In this document: positions 58,864 through 64,000 of the stretch, one piece after another | How the letters are laid out: the number at the start of each line of letters is the position of its first letter | How positions within the stretch are numbered: the first letter of the stretch is position 1 | Origin: Dama dama | Lineage: Eukaryota > Chordata > Mammalia > Artiodactyla > Cervidae | Assembly (NCBI RefSeq): GCF_033118175.1 | Contig: NC_083704.1 | Location: forward strand, 49,254,501-49,318,500 | Direction: 5' to 3' | Length of the DNA: 64,000 nt | Translations under genes and position numbers: made by a program | Notes under the pieces: model-generated | Told to the model about the DNA's origin: nothing | Databases searched by the model: none | Seen by the model: only the letters and a program-made list of their open reading frames with translations

Positions 58864-60150
58864 TCACAGAGTGTTTGTTGGAAGCCCTTGGTACTGCTGT
58901 CGCAACACCATCAGCTGGACCGTGTTGAGCCGCTGTTTGACAAAGGCCAAGAGCTTATTTAAGAGACAGGGCCCGAAAGTTAAGAGCAACAAGAGGATTA
59001 TGAGTGGTCCCATTAAGGTCGAGAGCAGGGTGGTCAGCCAGGGGGAGTTTTGGAACCATGATTCAAACCAACCTTGCTGGGCTTCCCGTTCCCTCTTTCT
59101 GCGCTCTAGTCCTTCTCTTACCTTGGCCATGGACTCTCTTACTACCCCTGTATGGTCTGCGTAAAAGCAACACTCTTCCTTGAGGGCTGCACAGAGGCCC
59201 CCTTGTTGTAAAAAGATCAGGTCTAGGCCTCGTCTGTTCTGTAACACCACTTCTGACAAAGAGGTTAGGGATTTTTCTAAGGCCATCATAGACTTTTCTA
59301 TTCGTGCAATGTCTTCATCAATGGCGACTCTCAGGGTGATCAGGCCCTGATGTTGTGTGATCAGGGAAGCAATGCCCGTACCCGTTCCGGCTGCCCCCAG
59401 GGCGAACAGCGTTGCTAGAGTAATAGCTGTAATGGGCTCCCTCTTATGTCTAGGAGCTGGGGTATCTTGATCCCAAAAGTTGTAGAGGACCTCTTCTGGG
59501 TAATATGTAATCTTGGGTACTACCACTACCATGATACAGAATTCCCTGCTCTGGTCGAAGACAACCAATTGGAGACAGGGCGTCAGCCCAGTCTGTGAGC
59601 ATACCCACCACCCCCCGATTTCGGGTATGACGTAGGTCTTATTGGTGAAGTTGGTGTCATTGTCAGTCTGGGCACACAGGGTTTGTTTATCTGTAGGAAC
59701 CGTGCCTAAGCAGGTCCCCGAACCCCATACTTGTTTCATGGTAAGGCCCACCTTGCGGTCTCCCCAAGAACACTGCGGTGGGTTGGAGAGAGTGGATAAG
59801 TTGTAGGTGGCATTTAAGCCCACGGCCTCGTAGTAAGGTGGGTGTAAGGTGTAGCAAAGCCAGCAGGATTGAGTTGCATTAGGATTGGAGTGGTTAAGGG
59901 CCCCGTAGGTTTCTTTGATCAAGGCCCACAGGGGTTCTTGGGTTTCTGGTGGGTCTGTCCGGGTTAGCTGAAGAGAGGTGGTAGGGGTAGGCGAGGTTAC
60001 AACATTTGTGGCGTTTGTCCCTTGTGGTGAGGGGCGGGGAGGTGCAATAATCTGTTTGGGCCCCACAGCATGGGTCTGGGCGGGTTGTAGGACTTGCTGA
60101 ACATACAGTGTTGTGCTATTGTCTCCCATGCCATAGGTATCATATATCAC
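58864..60150 (-). pseudogene. env: ERV env remnant: SU C-terminal part and full TM, open for 428 codons
   Basis: The frame is uninterrupted to a TGA at 58864-58866. In order, it shows a Pro/Thr-rich stretch (about residues 38-75) and the CWLC disulphide-exchange motif (96-99). The furin-type site RHKR is at 234-237. A hydrophobic fusion-peptide-like segment follows (238-262). Next are a heptad region and the CX6CC motif (C320, C327, C328), preceded by the conserved QNRRGLD block. A membrane anchor lies near 372-398, with a short cytoplasmic tail. CX6CC with CWLC is typical of gammaretroviruses. The N-terminal receptor-binding part of SU is missing, and no ATG with a clear signal peptide is present: residue 1 is a GTG codon and the first in-frame ATG is residue 8. 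I call it a pseudogene because it lacks a normal start, although the remaining frame is intact. Confidence 0.87.
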
Positions 60151-60300
60151 TACCCCCCAGGACAGCCCGGAAATCCATGGACTGGGGGTTTTGAGGAGAG
60201 GGGGAGGGAGGGCAATGAAGAAAGCAGGTTTAATTGTGGAGAGCGACTCACGGAAACTTGCGGATTGTCCAAAAATACCAGGTGAAACTGCTGGAGCCTG
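60151..60300 (-). other. pol-env deletion junction in the ERV
   Basis: On the minus strand, RT-connection coding fades out near 60300, and env-frame coding is open from at least there into 60150. RNase H, integrase and the first part of SU, roughly 2 kb or more in a complete provirus, are absent. I cannot fix the exact breakpoint by eye. Confidence 0.75.
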
Positions 60301-60862
60301 GATTCGCTGAGGTCAGAGAGAAATCTAGATTGGGATTTGGGAGAAAGAGAGGGGGTGCAGCCAATAGGGTTGAGCGTAAAGCGTGGAAGGCCTTAGCCAC
60401 TTCGGTGGGGGAAGACAGCGGTCCTGTGGGAGTCTCTTTAGCGGCGGCATATAGGGGTTTGGCCAGGGTGGCGTAATTTGGGACCCAGTGTCGGAAGAAC
60501 CCCATCAGTCCTAGGAAGGACAATATCTCGTCTCCGTTGGCCGGAGGACAGATGGACCTGAGGAGGCTACACTGATCTGCTGTCAGGGCCTTAGTGGTAG
60601 GGGTGATTTGGAGGCCTAGATAGACAACAGAAGTCTGAGTCAGTTGGGCTTTGGATTGTGAGGCTCTGTAACCCTGGGAACCGAGGAAATTAAGAAGAGT
60701 TGCAGAATGTTGTCGGGAGGTCTCTTCCGAGGGGCTGCAAAGGAGCAAGTCATCTATGTATTGGAGGAGGGTGCTAGGGCGGAGTGAGCATCTGGCCAGG
60801 TCCCGGGACAGAGCCTGTCCGAAGTAGTGGGGACTGTGAACCCCTGAGGAAGTACGGTCCAT
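60248..60862 (-). pseudogene. pol: ERV pol fragment: RT palm and thumb
   Basis: This 204-codon minus-strand frame carries the YIDD catalytic box at 60749-60760 and LGLQITPTTKAL near residues 83-94. It then shows the thumb/connection block FLGLMGFFRHWVPNYATLAKPLY. It continues the RT whose first half lies in another frame to the right. The frame change falls near 60835-60860, just after the conserved PQG block. Downstream, coding is cut by the pol-env deletion, so RNase H and integrase are absent. Confidence 0.88.
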
Positions 60863-61710
60863 GTGAGTTGTGTGGTCAGCTGGGTGTCGGGGTCAGTCCA
60901 GGTGAAAGTAAAGAGAAATTGGCAGTCGGGGTGGAGTGGGATGGTAAAAAAGGCATCCTTGAGGTCAATAAGGGTGAAATGAGAGGTTTTGGGAGGTATG
61001 GAATAAAGGAGGGTGTAAGGGTTAGGGACAAGTGGATGGGCAGGGACCACCGCCACGTTGATCAGGCAGAAATCCTGCACTAGCCGGTAGTCTCCTGAAG
61101 CCTTTCGAACAGGGAGGATGGGCGTGTTACAGGGGGAAGTGGCGGGGATCAGGAGACCCTGTCCCATGAGACGGTCGATAATGGGCTTTAGCCCCCTGAG
61201 GTTACGAGTAGACAAAGGAAACTGGGGCCGGGCTGGGAAACAGTTGGGGTCCCTTAGCCGGATGAGGACTGGAGGGTGGTGCCGAGCCACCACCGGGACT
61301 CGGGTGTCCCAGACCTCAGGATTAACAGAAGAGGTTGGAGGGTCAACAAGTAACATTAGGAAGGCCCCTGACGTGGGAGCCGATCCTGGAGTTAGGTGAA
61401 GAGTGGCCTTCAGCTTAGCGAGTGCATCTCTTCCCAAGAGAGGAGTAGGGCAGGAGGGGATGACCAAAAAGGAGTGGGTAAATAGGCAGGAATCTAATTG
61501 ACAGGATAGTGGTTGGGTTTGGAGCGGACATGAGGGTTGGCCGTCAATGCCCATAACCGAAACCTGGGAAGGACGTAAAGTGCCCCCGAAAGAGGGAAGG
61601 ACCGAATAGGTAGCCCCCGTATCAACTAGAAAGTTAATGGACTTACCCGCTACCTGGAGCGTTACCCTAGGCTCGGCTTGGGTTATTGGGGTCCCCGAGT
61701 CTGGGCGGCG
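60754..61710 (-). pseudogene. pro-pol: ERV protease and N-terminal half of RT
   Basis: The frame is open from just after the gag stop (61713-61711) to the shift near 60850, about 319 codons in the same frame as the end of gag. The aspartic protease active site VDTGATYS is intact, with DTG at 61615-61623. The second protease motif is LLGRDAL near 61425-61445. RT starts after the TSG/PPTS linker and shows LRGLKPIIDRLMGQGLLIP and the catalytic LIDLKDAFF block (about 60946-60972). The frame is then lost after the PQG block. It would be made as a gag-pol fusion by readthrough in an intact relative. Confidence 0.88.
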
Positions 61711-61713
61711 TCA
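61711..61713 (-). promoter_or_regulatory. In-frame UGA between gag and protease (readthrough-type junction)
   Basis: A single TGA separates the last gag codons (LLSLDDD) from the protease frame with no shift. This is the gammaretroviral arrangement, in which translation reads through the stop at low rate. The stop is UGA followed by CGC. In the well-known murine viruses it is UAG. Confidence 0.75.
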
Positions 61714-61818
61714 GTCATCGTCGAGGCTCAGCAGCTCCAAGGCCGGAGGAGGGCAGGAGGTCTCCCTGGGGCGCTCTAGTCTCCGGCCCCTAGAGGTCGG
61801 GGCCCGAGAGGCCTGGGG

Positions 61819-61860
61819 ACAGTCACTAGCCCAGTGTCCTCTTTGTTTGCACAACGGACA
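61819..61860 (-). other. Nucleocapsid zinc knuckle 2 (intact CCHC)
   Basis: CPLCKQRGHWASDC fits C-X2-C-X4-H-X4-C exactly. It is the gag nucleocapsid RNA-binding box closest to the protease. Confidence 0.92.
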
Positions 61861-61887
61861 CGGCTTGGAAGGAGGCCGCGGATTGGG

Positions 61888-61929
61888 GCACATTTTGGCC
61901 CACTGTCCTTCTTGGCTGCACTTGAAGCA
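61888..61929 (-). other. Nucleocapsid zinc knuckle 1 (His replaced by Gln)
   Basis: CFKCSQEGQWAKMC has the spacing of a CCHC box, but the His position is Gln (codon cag), so it could not bind zinc in the usual way. Confidence 0.87.
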
Positions 61930-63432
61930 GGCCCCCGGAGGGGGGGTTTTGGGGCCCCGAGCCCGCTGCCGGCCGCAGGGCAGCTACCAAGGCCTGGGTT
62001 TGCTGGTTTAGGAGGCTTGCCTGAAATTCGGCCTTTTATTTGAGCCTTGCCTTTCAGCTGGCCTCAGCAGTTTCTTCACGGGCGTTGTAAACTTTAAAGG
62101 CTATTTTTACCAGGTCTCGAATAGGGGTCTGAAGGCCATCCTTGGCCTTGGCCAGTTTTTTTCAGATGTCAGGTGCGGATTGGGAGATAAAACGATTGGC
62201 CAAGGTAGCTGCCTCAATGGGGGACTCAGGGGACAGTCTGGTGTATTGAACAAGGGCCTCAGTCAGCCGATTAAGAAACATGGCTGGGTTTTCGTTGGGC
62301 CCCTGAGTCACCTCATCTAGTTTGAGGAGGTTTACTACCTTGTGAGAGGACGTTTCCATTCCATCGAGGATACACTCTATCATATAGTGTACCCGCAGCT
62401 GGCCGCCACCCCCTTCTTGGTAGTTCCAATCAGGGTTGGAGTCAGGAACTGCCTGAGCTCCCGGGGGGCGCTCGGGGGAGGGGTTGGCACTGTGCCGCTG
62501 GTCGGCCTGAGCCTTGGCTGCCGTCCAAATGGCCTGCCTCTCTTAGGGGATGGTGGTAGACCCCAGGATGACATATATGTCCTGCCATGTTAGGGCGTAG
62601 GCGCGGGTCAGACTCGTAAACTGTTTAATATATTGAGTGGGGTTGGAGGAAAAGGATCCCAGTTTGGCCTCAATCTGTGCTAGGTCTTGGAGAGAGAAGG
62701 GGACGTGGACCTGGGCTAGACCCTCAGCTCCAGCTACTTGTCGCAGAGGGAGTAGCGGGGCTGGGGGATGGGGAGGGGAGGCACCTGGAGGGTTGCTGTG
62801 GGAGCGAGTGTGGGAGCTAAGCGGAGAAGGGGAGGGAGTGATGGGGGGAAGGGGAGGATACAAGATAGGGTTAAGGGCCGGAGGATCTGGGGCCGGCTGT
62901 GGAGTCTCGGGGGCAGTAGCAGGGGCGAAAGGGGCCGGAGTGGAAGGGGAGGGGGCAGGAGCCGGAGAGGAAGGGGTGGGGGCCGTGGGAGATGCATAGG
63001 GAGGGGGGGCCACCAGATTTTCCGGGGGAACAGAGAAAGCAGAGGACTCAGAGACGGGAGGAGTTGGCTTGGTCCGGGAGGGTGGAGTCGGGGCAGGGTG
63101 ATGGTGAGTAAGATTTGGCTGGGAGCGCACGTGGTGCACAGGGTGGGGCGAGAGCGCAACGCCCAAAAGGCCTGAACATAGGGGACCTCAGACCATTTTC
63201 CCGTTCTCCGGCAGTAATTATCTAAATCACGGAGGACGTCAAAGTCTAATGTCCCTGTGGCTGGCCATTGTGAGCCATTATCTAGGGAATACTGAGGCCA
63301 GGCCTGTGAACACAGAAAAGTGAGCTGCTTGGGGCGGATATATCCCTTTAGTCTTAGGGTCTGCAGGTTAGCCAGCAGGTACTCTAAGGGGGTGGAGTAT
63401 TGGGGATCGGGTTTGGAAGCTGTCGATCCCAT

Positions 63433-63879
63433 GGCGACCACGGGGCGTGGAGGCAACCCCCGCTGCCCGAACGTCTTCGGAAGTGTCAAGGGGAGCCGGA
63501 GGTCCGTGCAGCCGTTTGGAACGTCTTCCTCACGAGCTGGGGACCGGGAAAGGCCAAAGCCGGAGGTCTGCTCAGCCGCTTGGGACGTCTCCCTCACGAG
63601 CTGGTGACCAGAAAAGGGCGAAGCCAGAGGCCGAAGCCGGAGGTCTACTCAGCCGCTGGGGACGTCTCCCCACCAGCTGGTGACCGGGAGGGCCCAGTAA
63701 GTACGCACCCGTTACTGGGCCCTAGGAGGTGGTCGCCAGGGAGGGCAGGCCTCAAAGCTGAAGGGACTTACCCTGTATCCTGCCGTCCGGGGGGTTGGTC
63801 AGCCGCCTGGGTCCGGGGCTATCGCGGCGGTGGAGCTCGAGGGGGCCTCAACGGCGAGTGCCGGGGGCCCTCACCTCGA
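63433..63879 (-). other. ERV 5' leader
   Basis: The untranslated leader between primer-binding site and gag. It is GC-rich with three tandem repeat units (63494-63695). A strong splice-donor match reads CAGG|GTAAGT, with the GT at 63771-63770; a second candidate (AG|GTGAGG) lies just after the primer-binding site. The gag frame is open upstream to an ATG read from 63597, adding 55 residues in phase; no hydrophobic signal is seen in that extension. Confidence 0.75.
63494..63695 (-). repeat. Tandem repeats in the ERV leader
   Basis: Plus-strand units beginning agccggaggtc start at 63494, 63558 and 63635 (periods 64 and 77). Each runs through 'cagccg', 'acgtct' and 'gagctgg'. The second unit carries an extra 13 or so bases. 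Copies are close to identical in their cores. Confidence 0.88.
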
Positions 63880-63897
63880 GCCCCACGCTGGGCGCCA
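63880..63897 (-). other. Primer-binding site, tRNA-Lys(CTT)-like
   Basis: The minus strand reads TGGCGCCCAGCGTGGGGC, two bases after the end of the 5' LTR. It is complementary to the 3' end of tRNA-Lys(CTT) with one mismatch (position 63888), and the match extends a further four bases (63876-63879). Confidence 0.85.
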
Positions 63898-63899
63898 GA

Positions 63900-64000
63900 T
63901 GTTAGAAAAACGCCGCGGGAAGAAAGGGCCACCTCTAAGGACCGTTGATGAAGGCCTTTTTTGGGCGGTAGCTCTCGGGCAGAACTCCCGGGGGCGGGTG
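63900..64000 (-). mobile_element. 5' LTR of the ERV, partial (cut by window end)
   Basis: The last 101 bp (U5 side) of the 5' LTR. It matches 58391-58490 except for one extra A and two G/A differences, both at CpG sites. The rest of the LTR and the right target-site duplication lie outside the window. Confidence 0.93.

Larger units (their letters stand above)
61711..63432 (-). pseudogene. gag: ERV gag, broken
   Basis: Starts at the ATG read from 63432 with MGSTASK, a Gly-2 myristoylation-type start. The matrix region is open to about 63155 and is followed by a frame change into a Pro-rich region with a PPPY late-domain motif (62996-63007). The capsid begins near 62750 and is open to a TAA at 62543-62545. 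The same frame then continues as capsid to a TGA at 62162-62164. Further stops lie near 62058 and 62040, with a frame change near 61940 at a G-run. Nucleocapsid has two Cys-His boxes. The order matrix, Pro-rich linker, capsid, nucleocapsid fits a gammaretrovirus. Confidence 0.87.

Noticed and set aside
58864..60150. A functional captured envelope gene (syncytin-like)
   Set aside because: The N-terminal SU part is missing, there is no clear signal peptide or ATG at the frame start, and no expression evidence is available from sequence alone.
63494..63695. Repeats with spacer-like intervals as a CRISPR array
   Set aside because: Only three units, with long internally similar periods, inside a retroviral leader in a mammalian genome.
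62637..63948. Long plus-strand frames rich in Gly, Arg and Pro over the ERV
   Set aside because: They lie opposite gag and leader. Their length comes from GC-richness and few stops, and the minus strand carries the recognisable retroviral proteins.

Overview
The window reads as nuclear DNA of a cow-like ruminant. It is dense with BovB (RTE-type) LINE fragments, tRNA-headed Bov-tA and BOV-A2 SINEs, a CHR-type SINE and ruminant-type L1 tails, a combination typical of bovids. I see no bacterial or organellar features. Most open frames here are shadows of transposon debris.

I can support one host-gene coding exon, at 20318-20485 (+). It is 168 bp, open throughout, phase 0 at both ends, with a polypyrimidine tract and AG before it and GTGAGT after it. 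Its 56-residue coiled-coil translation matches my recollection of ERC2 (CAST/ELKS2, a presynaptic active-zone scaffold) better than its paralogue ERC1. The rest is therefore best read as two large, incomplete ERC2 introns.

Layout. 1-1291: a rearranged L1 with an inverted 5' part. 1.9-2.6 kb: a SINE split by a BovB insertion. 2.6-10 kb: mostly unique intron with scattered SINEs. 10.6-12.9 kb: an antisense L1 tail, then a sense BovB. 13-21 kb: mostly unique, with the exon. 21.7-23.1 kb: antisense L1. 25.5-37.6 kb: BOV-A2, SINEs, MER20, the longest sense BovB (28950-31497), an old LTR-like repeat and a CA microsatellite. 37.9-41 kb: L1 tails, an odd degenerate minisatellite, and a SINE/BovB composite flanked by a 45-bp inverted repeat. 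43.7-48.6 kb: an old repeat, L2 with BovB, and a near-perfect 46-bp-arm hairpin. 50.4-57.8 kb: three antisense BovB copies, a TA tract and a short interstitial telomeric repeat.

58391 to the window end is a minus-strand gammaretrovirus-like endogenous provirus (class I ERV), antisense to ERC2. From its 5' side (right): partial 5' LTR, a primer-binding site matching tRNA-Lys(CTT), a leader with tandem repeats, a broken gag, protease and partial RT, a pol-env deletion, a long open 3' env frame, a polypurine tract and a 353-bp 3' LTR. It cannot be replication-competent: gag carries several stops and frameshifts, pol is shifted inside RT, and RNase H, integrase and the N-terminal part of env SU are missing or unrecognisable.

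I found no convincing new gene system. The points most worth checking are the ERV's unusual feature set, the hairpin, the inverted duplication beside a BovB, two apparent poly(T)-only insertions, and the telomeric repeat beside a TA tract. Family names come from recognition, not from a database search.
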